Under the pieces are notes generated by a model. The model saw only the letters and a program-made list of their open reading frames with translations. It was not told the DNA's origin and ran no database searches. From the NCBI GenBank assembly GCA_008921705.1, contig VFFE01007669.1, positions 7,648,760-7,712,759 on the forward strand: DNA of 64,000 bases, in the 5' to 3' direction. Both the position numbers and the translations under genes were made by a program. Position 1 is the stretch's first letter. The number at the start of each line of letters is the position of its first letter. Below are positions 1 through 13,120 of the stretch, piece by piece. The stretch is from Burhinus oedicnemus. Lineage: Eukaryota; Chordata; Aves; Charadriiformes; Burhinidae.

Positions 1-277
1 CCATAGCCCAAGCGGAGACCCCCGACCCCTCCCAAGCATTCCCACAAACCAACGCTGATTCCCAGCAAACCAAAAGACTCGCTGAATTCACTTTTTCAAC
101 TCGTTTCCCGATTCGGGAGCTCTGCTTGTGCACTTGAATAGGTACGTGGCAAACACACAAAGCATGGTATTTATGCAACTCGGAACGTTTGAAGCAAAAA
201 CAGATAAATATGACTTCTTCAGCTCACATTTTAAAATTATCTATTCACACGTGCGTATTTGAGGGAAAGAAATGCCG
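1..277. other. Unannotated left edge
   Basis: AT-rich sequence up to the first assembly gap. I see no gene, repeat or clear regulatory signal in it. Confidence 0.6.
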
Positions 278-297
278 NNNNNNNNNNNNNNNNNNNN
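278..297. other. Assembly gap (20 N)
   Basis: Exactly 20 N bases, immediately followed by 23 consecutive G (298-320). The fixed length suggests a placeholder rather than a measured gap. The gap truncates the 5' side of the CR1 copy that follows, and open frames read across it are meaningless. Confidence 0.95.
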
Positions 298-320
298 GGG
301 GGGGGGGGGGGGGGGGGGGG
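298..320 (+). repeat. G homopolymer beside gap
   Basis: Twenty-three G in a row, directly after the N run. It may be a real G tract that stopped assembly, or a sequencing artefact such as dark-cycle G calls. Sequence alone cannot decide. Confidence 0.85.
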
Positions 321-586
321 TTTACTTCTCCCAGGTAACAAGCAAGAGGATCAGAGGTTTAGATTGGATATTAGGAAAAATTTCTTCACCAAAAGAGTTG
401 CCAAACATTGGAACAGGCTGCCCAGGGAAGCGGTGGAATCACCATCCCTGGAGGTGTTTAAAAGACACGCAGATGTAGTGCTGAGGGACATGGGTTAGTG
501 GTGGACTGGGCAATGTTAGGTTTACAGTTGGACTCGATGACCTTAAAGGTCTTTTCCAACCTAAATGATTCTGTGATTCTATTCTA
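321..586 (+). mobile_element. CR1 non-LTR retrotransposon, 3' end, copy 1
   Basis: The segment has the standard order of an avian CR1 3' end: the TTAGATTGGATATTAGGAAA block, then AACAGGCTGCCCAGGGAAG, TCCCTGGAGGTGTTTAAAAG, GGACTCGATGACCTTAAAGG and TTTTCCAACC, ending in the octamer tail (ATGATTCTGTGATTCTATTC). Wording such as TTAGTGGTGGACTGGGCA sets it apart from the other three copies, so it belongs to a different CR1 subfamily. It is only the 3' end; the left side is lost in the G run and gap. No coding capacity remains. The subfamily name is not assigned. Confidence 0.95.
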
Positions 587-2995
587 TAAGAGAAAGCATG
601 AGAAGCAACATGAATTCCATCACTACAAATGGCTCTGGACTCTCCTGCCAAATCTCAAGTGCAGTTTTAATAGAAAAATACCCCCAAAACATTAAGCTTT
701 TTTTTTTGTTTCTTTTTTCTGTTTGTTTTAATAAAGTATAGCTATTATACCACTGATATTGATTTTGTTTCCTGTTCTTAGGCTATTTAATAATTTCCAA
801 ACTTGGAGGCAAGCAAGAATTAAATGATTAAAAACCTATAAACCATATCTGAAGCTGCAATTAGAGCTAGAACAGTTTTAAACAAATTCTCTGTTAACTA
901 GCTCTACAGATTACAATGGTATTAATGGTACAGAGTTCGGTCTCTGAATTTGCAACTGAAGAAAGATGCTGAGTTCCATTAAAGTCAATAAAAGCTCAAG
1001 TAGAAGGAAGATCAGAAAATGTTCTTTATTCTGATTGCTGTAACCTAAGGATGATCACTGCCTTCTCTTTCCTTACACCGCCATGGCAAAGAACAAAAGG
1101 CCAGAATTTTAGGACTCATTTCAGCATAAAATTGCTTTAAAATGTGCTTTCTGAAATAGATTTCTTCTTTCTAATTCCCAAGGAGTTCATAACTGTATTT
1201 TTAGAAAGGCAATTTGGAATTTAACAAATACAGATACTTGGAAATGTCTTTGTGCTTTCTGACTTTCACAAAAAGACATTAAGGTCATATTTTTTTTCAA
1301 AAGTGGAGAATACTTTTGAGTGGTCGTAACCATGGCTACCAAATTCAGAACCAAATAAAACTCCCGAAACTGGAACCCAGCAAGATGTATATAATGCACA
1401 TGATTTGATCCACAATAATTGTGACTCAGAATTATGGAAAATCTTCTCAATTCCCATTGCAAGCATTCCCAAATAGGGAAGAGCAGAGACCTACACTGCA
1501 CCAAATTCATTAAGGGATCTGTTAGCCCACTTTGCAACATCCACTCCAACGTTACTATCACCCTCGCCCCTAGTTTTTGTTTGACTTGAGGCTTCACTGA
1601 CCTGTCCTACAGTCTAAGGTTTTGTTATTGGCTTGTTCTCCCCTCAGCAGAGGGACCCTGAACTTCAGGAACCAGGAATCTGGTTCGCTCAGTTCAAACG
1701 AAGTAAGCAGCAATGAGAAAATCAGATGTCATCTGATTTACTTCAGGAAAAAGGTACACTGCCCTTCTGGATGCTTTGTTCAATCAGCTTTCCTCTTATT
1801 TCAAAAAGATTTTTCTCTTACAGAATTCAAGACTCTTCAAAGTATGAGAAAGACTGAGACTTAAAGGACTAATAGGGATGAGTTGACAGGTATATTCATT
1901 TTTGAAGAGTGATGACACTGTTTTAAATATTTAACGCACTGAAAAACATATGGAAAGAAAAATAATGTGAAGTTGGCTTTTGCACGATAACATAACACCA
2001 TATTTTCTGTATCTTTCTATGTTGCAGCCACATTATACAGAACTGTAAAAAAGAAAATGGCAGATTTCAAATCAGTTATCATGGTGCTATCAGCTTTAAA
2101 AAAATTAATCTTTCTTTCTGTTTTTTTTCATTCTTCCAGTGCAATCAATAAACGAGCCATGGCTATCAATCTCCATGCTATGTAGCAATATTTTATTTTC
2201 AATCTGATTGCCTCACATGATGAATTATAGTCATTAGAAAGCACGATAGTATGTTACAGTAGCTTCAGCACACTTGGAAGTGTTGCTGCCAGAATAAAGT
2301 GGGAGGGTTTGCTTATTATTATTATTATCTGCGTTTGAGATGTAAATATTACCCCAAGTGTGCACCATCCTTGACAGCCCATCAGAGCCAAATTTCAATT
2401 TTTCCAAACATTTAAAATGACATTTCAATGTTACTTCCCCAATAAATATTTTTGACTTGCAACATTCGGATGTGGGTTTACGTTCAAAAGTTTGGATAGG
2501 TAACAATTTCTGTTAGCAAAATGTGAAGAAAAAAGAAATAATAATCTGAAGCATTTATCTGCTATCCAGCTACATTAAAATGTCCACAAAGACAGGATCA
2601 TGACTGCAAAGTGAATTGTAACTAGGCACCTCCGACTTAGAACGCGCGACAAAGAATACTTTTAGTAAATAATTATGCATGTAGCGTAATAGAAGTCATC
2701 TCGGCAACGTGGAGCTCCTGCGTTATGCAGCTTAACAAGCTGCCAGAAGCCTGAACTGAACTAGTAAAAGTGACTCTCTGTGCCAGTAAAACGGAACAGC
2801 TTTACCATCTTTGAGACCTTTCTTCTCAATCTTTTCTACGTAAAAGCTTTTTTGCTCCTGCACTTGTAGCAGCCAACATAAATGCGAGGCATCTTCCGAC
2901 GGCTTGAGGGTCTAGAAATTAAAATAGGTCTCTCCAATGCCTTTAATGTCACTAAAAACCCACCCTGACGGGAGGCACATTTGAAGGACAGACAG
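587..2995. other. Gene-free AT-rich stretch
   Basis: Only short open frames occur here, and no splice-flanked coding block stood out. A small (TTA)n run lies at 2313-2328. Nothing else could be recognised. Confidence 0.5.
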
Positions 2996-3004
2996 TGGAA
3001 ATGG

Positions 3005-3130
3005 GTTTTGCGGCTGGCGCGTTCGCTCTCCGGAGCCGCGGGATCGGCAGGGGGGAGAAGCGAGGCAGGAGTGGAGCAGCCGGAGCCGGGGAGCAGAGTG
3101 GGATAAAAGCCCCTGGATGAAGCCTGGGAG
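3005..3130 (+). promoter_or_regulatory. GC/CpG-rich patch with TATA-like box (possible promoter)
   Basis: A short CpG-rich patch (GGCGCG, TCCGGAGCCGCGGGATCG) in an AT-rich setting is followed by GGGATAAAAGCCCCTGG, a TATA-like element at about 3100. If used, transcription would start near 3130 on the plus strand. No coding exon could be tied to it. GC patches occur by chance, so this is weak. Confidence 0.15.
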
Positions 3131-4350
3131 AAAATGTAGTGAAGGCACTAGAAGAGGAGAAAATGAGGGGAGGGAAAGCAAGCTCCCCATCCTCCCTTTT
3201 AGATATGAGACATCCGGAGCTGAGATTAGAGCTACATTAGAAGAAAAAGCTTCTACTGCCAAACTTAATGGGCTTCCAATCCCAGACATATCTGGACACC
3301 ATGTTGTGCTCCCGGATCTGTGTCCAAAGATGCTGTGGGTGATAGCTACAAAGTCTGAGCACAGGCTTCCATAATTATTACTGTTTTCTGTTGCATGATC
3401 TGCAGTGAAACTCAAAAAATTCCAGGAACATAGGAAGAGTATGAACTTCAAACCAAACCAAAACAAAACAGGGTAAGAAAGAAATATAATTTATAAATTT
3501 GCACTGAAAAGAATGAGGAGGCCATGGCTAATTACAGGAATGCAGAGGAATATTTTCTAGCTGGCTGCTGGGAGGGGATCCAAGATTACCACTGAAACAT
3601 GGATCAGTCACCCCCAAACACAGCTCAGTGATTCCAGGTGAGATACGCAGAAACAAGCAAAGAAGCAGCTTCTGACAGATTAACTCAGACTGAGTTACGT
3701 TTTCTCATGTAAAGCTTGCTCTGCGTTCTGGTCTAAACGTGTCGGCACCCAGAGTGAAGGGGGTCAAAACCAGTCGGATTCAAAGGCAGTCCTTCTGCAG
3801 AGACAACATCCTTGTGCAAGCAGGGGTTGTGTTCAAAGGGATCGGCTTCCTGGGAGATGGCGGGGCAGCCTGGACGGGCCGGATCCTGCTAGTTTGCAGG
3901 GCTTTGTCCGGAAAAGCCAACTTCCCATTGGTAAGAGCAAGCAAGAACCGTGCCCAAATGAACGGAGAGCAAAAAATCACTTCTTATCTCCAGGTAAACC
4001 TCTGTGGCATCACACACCTTTTAGCAGTGTGCAGTATTTATTTGACGCATTAATGGAGTGTCACAAATGAACGTGAAAGTGTTACGTATCGGTGTCTTAA
4101 CTGAGATAACTTTTTGAACCTAAATAATAAAGAAATGTTCATTGAATTGATTTTAGCTGATTGATTATAATTCTTTAAAAAAGTAACTTTCAAAGGTCTA
4201 TCTGCTAGTCAAAAGAATAAGAATAAAGCAATACATAGGCAATATATAAGAAAAGATATAAATATTAATAAATTCCAAGTGTGTCCTCATCTGAAAAGTA
4301 AACATCTGGCATATTAAATTCCAAAGTGAGCATTACGGCTTTCAGTCTTC
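3131..4350. other. Gene-free stretch
   Basis: The longest frame is on the minus strand (3466-2912, 184 codons). It starts at TTG rather than ATG and has a hydrophobic start. I do not recognise it and take it as chance. Confidence 0.5.
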
Positions 4351-4356
4351 TTTACA

Positions 4357-4416
4357 GTAGGTTATGTTATAACCTACACACCTTGTGTCTTATCAGTAGG
4401 TTATGCGATAACCTAC
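4357..4416. repeat. Twice-repeated 9-bp-arm palindrome
   Basis: The same perfect inverted repeat occurs twice: arms GTAGGTTAT and ATAACCTAC around a 3-base centre (GTT at 4366-4368, GCG at 4405-4407). The copies are 4357-4377 and 4396-4416, 39 bp apart. A third, imperfect relative lies at about 4450-4466 (GGTT, then ATAACC). The arms contain AGGTTA/TAACCT, similar to nuclear-receptor half-sites, but no factor is assigned. Two identical palindromes this close are unlikely by chance. Confidence 0.85.
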
Positions 4417-4469
4417 CAGCGAGTTATATTAGACCAAATAGATATTATTGGTTCTATATTATAACCTAA

Positions 4470-7400
4470 TGTAAATTTAAAAAAACCCAGATTTTGTAGT
4501 ACAAGGAAAAATATTTACAAATATAGTTTTTACCTCCTTACATAACGGATAACTAATATCTACATTGTCATACATTCACAAAAAGCCTCCTGCACTTACA
4601 AAAGCCAACTAACTTTGCCCCATCTGTGTCTAAAAAAACGCTCAATACGTCCATTGCATTTGCGATTACTGACACCGGTAAGAGCCAGAGTAGGACAGAC
4701 TACGGCTCTCAGCACAGAACTGCAACACTTCATACTTTTCTCTCTAGTTCAATAAGCTACTAGTTAGAAAGATAGAAATAACACAGCAGCTGTCAGGCAT
4801 TGCAATAGTCTCATCTCCTTTTTTTTCCCTCTATATTTTCCAGCTCAACGCAATGACCCACCTGTCTGTCCCTACTCCAGAATCCTGCTCTGGGCACTTC
4901 TTCTGAATCTTCCACCCCCAAAACTGAAGATTTCTACAACAAGCACAGCAGAAGCGCATTCAACTCTGATACAGGCCAATATTAAGATCACTCCTGTTCG
5001 AGAACCTTGCTGCATTCACGCAGCAACGGATCTAAGCCTATTGCACATTTTTTCATTACATGCAAGCTGCCATCTTGTAAGAAAGGAGGAATAAACATAT
5101 GGATATGAAATATGTTGGAATAATCACTTTCTGCACTGATACTTGACTGTCTGTGTAGACATCAGAGAACACATAATATCTAGCTTTCTACATGTTGTGT
5201 TATTTCACACCGCCTCCCATTTCACACAGAAAAGGCATTTGACTTTGTCTAATACAAGCTCAATTTCTCCTAGATTTACCACCAAGAAGAATCCAAGTAT
5301 CTAAAGTAGTCTTATTTATTTCAGCAAAAATACCATAAATTTAAGGTATGAAATGTTAAAAGAGCATCAACATTACAATGACTAGTGAAGATAAAGGTCA
5401 CATAACTTGCCTGAGTGCACAGTTCACTATTTTTTCAAGGGAACAAGAAAAAATCAGGTCTAGTGCGCAGCAGCTAAAAACCTGTTTTCTGCTTACACAT
5501 TTAAGACTTACACTGTTCAGACTGAAAATTGTATAGATTTAGAAAATGTAGTGACAGAACTTCATTAGAAACCACAAAAACATAGAATAACTAAGCACAA
5601 CATCTAAGAAACTCCTTTTGCTTTTCAAAGGTGACATGAAATAACAATGCAGAGATTTATACCCTACGTGACTCAGGCATTTAGACAAGAAAGAATTTGG
5701 GGAGAGGGGAAGAAGTAAGTGAGGAGCAGAGACATCGCTCTGTCTGTTCTCCTATGTGATTAATAAGCAAACTATGTATCATCACTTCTCCAACATTTCA
5801 GAAGCATATCTGGTCTTTTTGGGAATCTATCTTAGTATGCCAAGTAGCTGCCAAGACTTCCACACTCTCCATGCAGATGATTAAACTGGTCAAAATATTG
5901 TTATGTGAAAAATGAGTAAGTCAGAGGATAATGAATCTCTGGATTTCGAGTTGTCTGAAAAACCTTACAAGAAATTTGGCGGCGTGGAACATGCTCAGGA
6001 TGAGACGGAGCAGAGGAGAACACAGGCACGAGGTCTCAAAAAACCGTCCTGCACCGCGGCGCTCAGAGGTTTGTACCGCTTTGTAGCTTGAACTTGCCCT
6101 CTTTTCTTCCTGTTTATTTTTTCTCCATTGAATAAAGGTGGATATGAAGCAATAAAACAATTACTTTTTATAAAGACCTACCCCTGCAACTGAGCGAGCT
6201 GACCAGTTTCGTAGCATCCAGCTACCACCAAGAGTTTGCATTTGCACTTGTCTGAAAGGAGAAAGTCATCGTTCTTCCCAGGCCACGTGGTACAAGCATG
6301 GCACATCCACTTCACCGCTCACCTCACCTTTTCTCACACTGAAAAATGGATAAGATCTGCTGGCATCATAAGGATCTTGCTTTAATTAATTACCTCTTCT
6401 CGCAGCAGAGTGTTCAGCTCGCAATGCTATTATTATTATTATTGAAGTACAGATCCTCCACGCTAATAAGTATCCTGGAAACATATGCAACTAAATGGCT
6501 GGATGTAGGAGATACTTAACGTCATCAGATGTTTTAATGAAAAATATAAAAGTTTTGAGTCGTACTTTGACCTGGGTGTGCTCTCATTAATTAGAGCAAA
6601 GTATTGTGAAAGCCGTGGATGGGTGCAGCAGGGGCTCAGCGCTCCATCCGATGGTCCTCAGAGCAGAGGGATGGCCACAGCCAATGTCTGCAGCGCTGCC
6701 GATCAAAGAGCAAAGCTAATTACGTCAATATTCACGGGTGATACTTTTTACCTACTTTCATTTTTTCAAGTCTCCTCCTCCTCAAACCAATTAACGCCCT
6801 TTCTAGAGAGTCGAGCCAAGCTTTGTCATTTATACGTAGCTTGGAAACAGATGCACAAAATCCACCTGTTTCTCTTTTGTATTTGGAAGAGCGTTCCCCA
6901 GGACTGCTCTGTCTTTCCAGGGATGTAAAAGCAAGAAATATTCCAGAACGCAGAGTTACCCGAAACACGTTTTGATCTGTAAATACTATCCTTAAAAACA
7001 AAATCCTCCAAACCTACATTTATAGGCTTACTTTCGTGATGACAGTTTCGCTACATTTGTTGAATTGTAAACCATGTAAAGCTCAGCAATAAAACGTCTG
7101 CAATCTGTAGCGGTAATGGGAGGCATGTCTCATAAACAAGATAAGTTGTTTCTTGCCAATATTGTTACACTTCATAAATACGAACTCAAGTCTGTTTTGC
7201 GTTTCCTAGATCAGTAGCAGACTTCTATTTTAATTAAACACAACATACAAAATATTCATTTAAAAAACAAACATCATTGTTTTAAAGACATTATGCTAAA
7301 TTAAATTATAGTGCTTTTGCTGTAAAGTTCTCGCACAAAAGAACACTTTTGAATTCTGAGTGGATTGAGACAGCACAAGTGTCCATCAAAAACCTATAGT

Positions 7401-10400
7401 AGGAATATGGTAGCTGCCCTATGAATAAATAAACTATTTATATTTCCTGATAATGTAAGTGCTTATATGAACTCATTCCAATTTCTGAAGACTACTTATT
7501 TCAGCTGTGGTTGTAATTAAGAAACTACATCACATGGCAGCAAGGAAGATCCTGCCAGTCCCATTTTATGCAGCAGAACTACTAAGTGTTTCACTTTGCA
7601 CTGACATAATTTATAGTCTCATTTCATTAGACTAATGCCGGATATCTTTGATAGAGCCGTCTTTGACAGTCTCTACCCAAAAGGACTTTAGTTTTTGAAA
7701 GCTACCCTTTTGAGTACAGATTGACTAGGATTCCAGAATATGCTGACAATACCTATCAGCTAGAGCCCCATTCAATAAAAATGCTATTTCTAGTTTAGTA
7801 ACACAAATCCAGCTTCTGGATTTAGCATGGAATCCGAACACATTGCTTCTGACATGAGCCTCAGAGATGGTATAAATTACAGAAATGAAGTTTTTAAATT
7901 GTCAGTAAAGAGGAATTTTAGGAATTGAGAAGAAACTAGCCAGAAACATCTGAATACTGATTTGTGCTATAGAACCAGCAACCCACAACCATGGCCTGGG
8001 AGGCAGCAGCTATCTACAAAGAGGTTTCTGCGAAATGTGGCCGGCATGGAAAAAAAAGTATTGCTCAGTCATAAATCTACCAAAACAGCCAGCACCAGGA
8101 ATTCACTGCACCACAGGAACAGGCAAGCATTCCTTTCAAAAACTTCCAGCTGACAGCTATAGCTTGGTCGCATCACATCACCCTTCTGTGCCTTTAAATA
8201 ACAGTTTAAAAATAACTGCGATCACTCAATTCTGGCTTTAAGTGTTACACATTACTACATTGACCTGTTTATTACTAAAGCCATTTAAACAGATTTCAGA
8301 AAGTAGACTTGGGCTGTCAACATCTGTACCAAATTCATAATTTTCTCAGGTCACCGCCTGAAGTGACTCTGCAAAGCAGACCAGGAGCCAGAGCTTATTC
8401 CAGACTGGCCAATGTTGACTTAATTCCATCCTTCTGCTCCAGGAGGAAACTGGAAGGAAAAGAATAGGCATGAAGTAGCATTAGTGTACTGCTAAAATTC
8501 CAGGCTTCCATGGAATTTCAGAAGAATAGAAGTGGAAATATGAAATATGAGGAAAAATTAAAGTCTTGAGATGTGCCTCTGTCTTGGGTCACTGAAAAAC
8601 AAGACTTGCCTCAAACACATACTCTACTAGTAATTTTCCAGCAAGGAAGCCCTCAATCAGTCCCAGATTCAAGAAGATGAAGAAAAGATGCACTGAAATC
8701 CTTGTCCTGCCAGGCTAGACAACCTGGCACCTCGTGCTGTCCTGGAGTCCTCCAGCCTTGGTGCAAGATATGTGAACTATTTATTTTTTGCTGGTAACAA
8801 AGTGAGCTAACAGTCAGTCAATGGACTGAATGGAGAGCACATTCTCATTGGGGATCTTCAGAGACTTCCTTCCTCAGGCCATCCTTCTACAGGATTTGCC
8901 ACTTTTCCCTGAAACCATATTTTTCACAAGAAAAAGATGAATAAGAAAATGCATAAAACCCTGACCATCACCTTTACTCTGTCTGATGGCTGAGAAGAGC
9001 TACATTCATTTCACACAACCATATGTTGAAGAAGAGCTTGAAACATCCTTTCCTTTACATGCTCATCTACAGCACGATTCATCTCAGCTCATTTTTTTCA
9101 GTTTATAATTTCTAAAGGTTTAATACCTGTTTCTAATATGCCAGATCATAGTTTTTCAATTTTTTAAAAAACCCTTTCCTTTCAGATTTCCTCCTACTTT
9201 CTGTAAATGAACTGTTTTTATTAACAGTAGAACTGACAATTGCTGTTTGGCAAGGTTTGATGCTTTTAGCTCATATATACTTCCCCTAATCTCCTAATTT
9301 GGCAAGGCATATACTTCCATTCCGAATTGCTGTTAGTACCTCTACTGATTCATTACACACAGATACGGTGCAAAAGTGAAGTCATCTTTGCAGGTTTCAG
9401 GTTTTACAATATTGCAACATTCCTACATTAAAGAGTCAGTTACAAAAGAAAAACCACATGGGGAATATTTCTATTCCTAGGTGATTTACATTCAAATAAA
9501 CAGAAGGCAATTTATATAAATAAATTGCAGGAATAAACAACTGGCGCTGATCAGACTAACTCTTGTATGGGGTGGGATGGGGAGAAGGCATTAAGTGTAC
9601 TTCCAGATTGAGGAGGAATCCATGAAGCAGGATTCCTCCCTGTCTCCTATGTTTAAGCTTATCAAGAAGCAACTTCAGCCCTGGCACAAACGCTTCGGAC
9701 TCCTCAAGAGAGATCTGAATAAGTTGGGTAAGCATGTAGGGAACTCAGACTTGATGTTTTAATCACACAGTCATTTATTTTTATAAAATGCATAAAATTT
9801 AAAATTTAAAATTAGGCTGGTACTCAATATGTCAACAAACTGGTCAGTAATTGCCCTTCATATGGATTCCCAGTGTAGGCTGCTTCCTGATCAGTATTCT
9901 CCTCTAATGAAAAACTTTTAATGTTTTCAGATTTTGAGACAACAGAACTATAAAAGCTGTCAATTCGGTCCCTTCCGTAGTCTGTGAGCTGTAAAATCAC
10001 CAGATGGATCCTCTTTGCTTCCCCTAAAACCTGAACGAGATTTCTTCAAAATAAATCACGAGCCGTGCCGGCTCTGAAAGGACGGAGGCACATCAATTCG
10101 TTTTGCACTTCAGCGGGCTATAACCAAATTCATGTTTTCCCTCTCCTCCTTTTCAATACATCCAAAGCTGGTGCCGGTGGAGGGGAGCGACGATGGATAA
10201 CCCCGCTGGCTGGTAGGCTGCGGGAGCAGGGAATTCAAAGGGCAGGAGGTCTGTTCTTCTCCTAGCATCACACGTCCATCAGCAAGGCAATATTAAACTT
10301 GTATTTGGCTGAGAAACACAGAATTTCGAGCCCGGTAGCTCCAAAGAGGGACTAATACGTCGCAATGCAAAGAGGCTGCATCCAGACGCCTAATACTTCT

Positions 10401-11255
10401 GGGCATTTGTTTCATCTCACAGAGCTTTAGAGAGTCACCACCTTCTCTAATAAACATCTGAACAAAAGCTGGGCTTCTTAAAGCAAGGATTTGGGTTGGC
10501 TTTGGAGGACATTTTGTATCGTCAAAGGCTTTCTGTTCTCCAAAGCAAATACGATCTCCCCAGTTTCTCATTCTCAGATGTCTAGCCTTTTCCACGCTAT
10601 ACCAGAAAAGTCTGTTTCTTGATTGGATACCATATTCTTTACAGGCCGTAAATATTTGCATCATGTGAAAGAAGTGACTCACCAAAGATATTTAATTACA
10701 GGGTAAACCGAGAGGTTTGTTATTCATCTTGCCAAATGTAGCTCAGATGCAGGTCTCCTCCACAGCACAGACTGTGGCCATCACCACCTTGATTCACGTC
10801 TTCAACAAAACAAGAGTTTGACCAGGCTAAGATCCCTTACTGCCCCCACTGCCGAGTTTGACGTGTTCTTTGTTGTTTGCCGCAGCCTAAAATCAAACGG
10901 ACACTGGAGCTCCGGCGAGGGCGTCTGCAAGGACTGGACCACACGCTGCTCAACAAGACCGCACAGACCATGGAAAATTTCCCTGTAGTTTTCCAATACA
11001 AAAGGTGCGGTTACGCCACATTATAGATACGGCACATTACGCCAACCCCGGTGTTAAGAAAACAGAGTCAGCAGAAAGACGGTACGCCGCTTGCAGGGTG
11101 GCTGTCCCTACAGTAAATGCTGATGATACAACCCAGGGCGATGTTAACACCTTTGCTAGAGGAGTTTGGCGGAGGCAACTACAGGGAAGTGCGACAGAGG
11201 CTTCAATTTCCCCTATTCAGTCCAGCAGCATTGTGCTTACGCTGATATAATCAAA
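4470..11255. other. Gene-free stretch
   Basis: The largest frame (minus 10685-10293, 130 codons) starts at TTG and is not recognised. An (ATT)n run lies at 6428-6443. A hairpin with perfect 10-bp arms is at 9612-9639. A weak MIR-like core is suspected near 5375-5425. The block around 7030-7210 looks like possible conserved non-coding DNA, but this cannot be shown here. Confidence 0.5.
9612..9639. repeat. Perfect 10-bp inverted repeat with 8-base loop
   Basis: GGAGGAATCC (9612-9621) and GGATTCCTCC (9630-9639) are exact reverse complements around an 8-base loop. One such stem is roughly what chance would give in 64 kb, and no T run or other terminator feature accompanies it. Confidence 0.7.
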
Positions 11256-11259
11256 CTGG

Positions 11260-11420
11260 AATAAATTACTCTTTTTTTTCAGTGATTGTTATTTATCTTG
11301 AGTGGCTGTGAACTATGTTTTTGCCGATCTGAATGAATTGCTATTCTAAATAACAACTAAATTAACTTTGGTATTTCGATTAGCATGGCGAGAGCCTTGA
11401 GCTGTTTATTTTATAATCAT
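11260..11420. promoter_or_regulatory. Possible conserved non-coding element
   Basis: A short AT-rich, non-repetitive block with dense homeodomain/SOX/forkhead-like words (ATTGTTATTTAT, AATGAATTGC, ACTAAATTAAC, CGATTAGCATGG). The texture is like vertebrate developmental enhancers. Only alignment to other birds or mammals could support it. Confidence 0.15.
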
Positions 11421-13120
11421 TCAAACAATGCTTTTACTCAACGGCTTTATCATAACATTTTCGTACGCCAGAACTTGCATAGCGTTTAGCAAATGGAGAA
11501 TAGCTACCAATAGCAATACCAATTCCAGAACGCAATCAGTAGCTAGAAATGCAATGTTACCCCATTTTACAGAGGGAAATGCAAACACTACGTTGAAAAA
11601 CTTGGGCAGAGCCACATCAAAAGTCATTAGCAGAATGTATATAACCGTTACTTCTGTAAAAGTTAAGGAGATGTTTAATAGGGAATATATAAAGCATCTA
11701 CATGAAATTAAGCATGTTCGTAATTACTGTGATGACTCAAGGAGTGTTTCAGCAGGTGTGTAAGCGGAGTCACACCTACTGAATGGGAATGGGAATGGGA
11801 ATATGAAATTGCCTTTTTATTATCATACTAGTTAGGCAAACAGCCATTTAGAAAAATACATACTAAAAGTTTCTGCCAAGTTAAATACTTTCTAACATAT
11901 TAACTATTATTAAAAATGCTTAAGCAAATCCCCAGGCATCTTTATTTTTCCCAAATGTGGACGATATGCCTCAAACATCCTGTACGATCCTAATAAGCAG
12001 TTACGTACCTTCTGTTACAAATATATTAAAGCACGGAGCCTACAACAGGCTGTATCCGGGTGTAGGACTCTGTGTACGTATTCGGGAAAGGAAGGAGCAT
12101 GTCTCACGATTGCTTCACTCTGCCGTTAGGAACAATGAAAACCTCTCACGGGGTTCGGCAGGGATCCCTGGAGCCAGGAATTCTCAACATCATAGACATG
12201 GGATCAAGAAGCACCACTGATATTTTTCAGCTGGACCAAAGTCCAGCTCAGCAACATTTTCCAAAGTTAAAAAATTTACTTCCATCAATTCTAAATATAC
12301 GTAGAGCTAAATATAGTAAACCTCAACTTGAAAAATCACGGCTAAAGCTAACATACACTCAGGCTCAGTCTGTGCACCAGCTGTGGATAAAAATGTGCTG
12401 AAAAGTAGAACATTTTGTCTCTTTTCATTTATCAAACATTCAGTTGCAAACACACAGTCATCTGTTTAAGAAGAGCTGAGAATCTGTTAAAATTATTCAT
12501 TTGATGGTTTTGAGAATTTAAATCACAATTTTCTCTGCAATTTCAATTCTCAGGTAACTTTTTATGGATAATGCTTTCAGTCAAAAAAACTTTGGTTACT
12601 GGAGGTCTTTTTTAAATGTACTTATACGTTTTGGCAGCAATTTTTCATTTATTTGGTCAAATGGCAAATTAATTAATATAAGCAATGTCATCTTGCTAGA
12701 CAGTTGCAGATTAATGAATCAACCTAACTGCTAGTATAAATTCACATATTATTTTATTTCTTTTCTCAGTATGTTATCACGGGTAGCGTGGATTGCTAAT
12801 GTGTTGTCAACTTTGGCACTTCCATCTTTCCCAAGGAAGGATTTACATGTTTATACAATTAACTAAGTCCCTAAATGAATCTGCGTGATCAGGAATAAGG
12901 CAACACAGGACCCAGGTGGGCTCCAGATGAAAGGTTTTAAGCACACCTAGGACTTTATCCTTTATTTCCTTTTCATACCTGCAAGAATAATAAAGGATGG
13001 TGCAAGGGTCCATCAAACTGGTGATTCTTGACAAGCCAAAGAAAATTTTCACTGTCTAGAACACAGTTGTCTGTATCAGAACTAATTCTGCCCAGTCTCT
13101 TCAAGGCCCAGAGAAAGCAG
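11421..13120. other. Gene-free stretch
   Basis: A short (GAATGG)n run lies at 11781-11802. A homeodomain-rich block with TTAATTAAT lies near 12660-12740. Frames of 109-111 codons overlap here, but no family is recognised. Confidence 0.5.

Noticed and set aside
2912..3466. 184-codon minus-strand frame with hydrophobic start
   Set aside because: It starts at TTG, not ATG, has no recognised domain and crosses the GC patch. Several frames of this size are expected by chance in 64 kb.
5375..5425. MIR-like core (ATAACTTGCC...GCACAG); similar words at about 11555 and 29840
   Set aside because: Matches are short and diverged. A profile search would be needed before calling MIR relics.
12145..12240. 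Peptide resembling the RT motif GVPQGSVLGP (here GVRQGSLEPGILN)
   Set aside because: The similarity covers only about a dozen residues, and no other CR1 landmarks occur around it.
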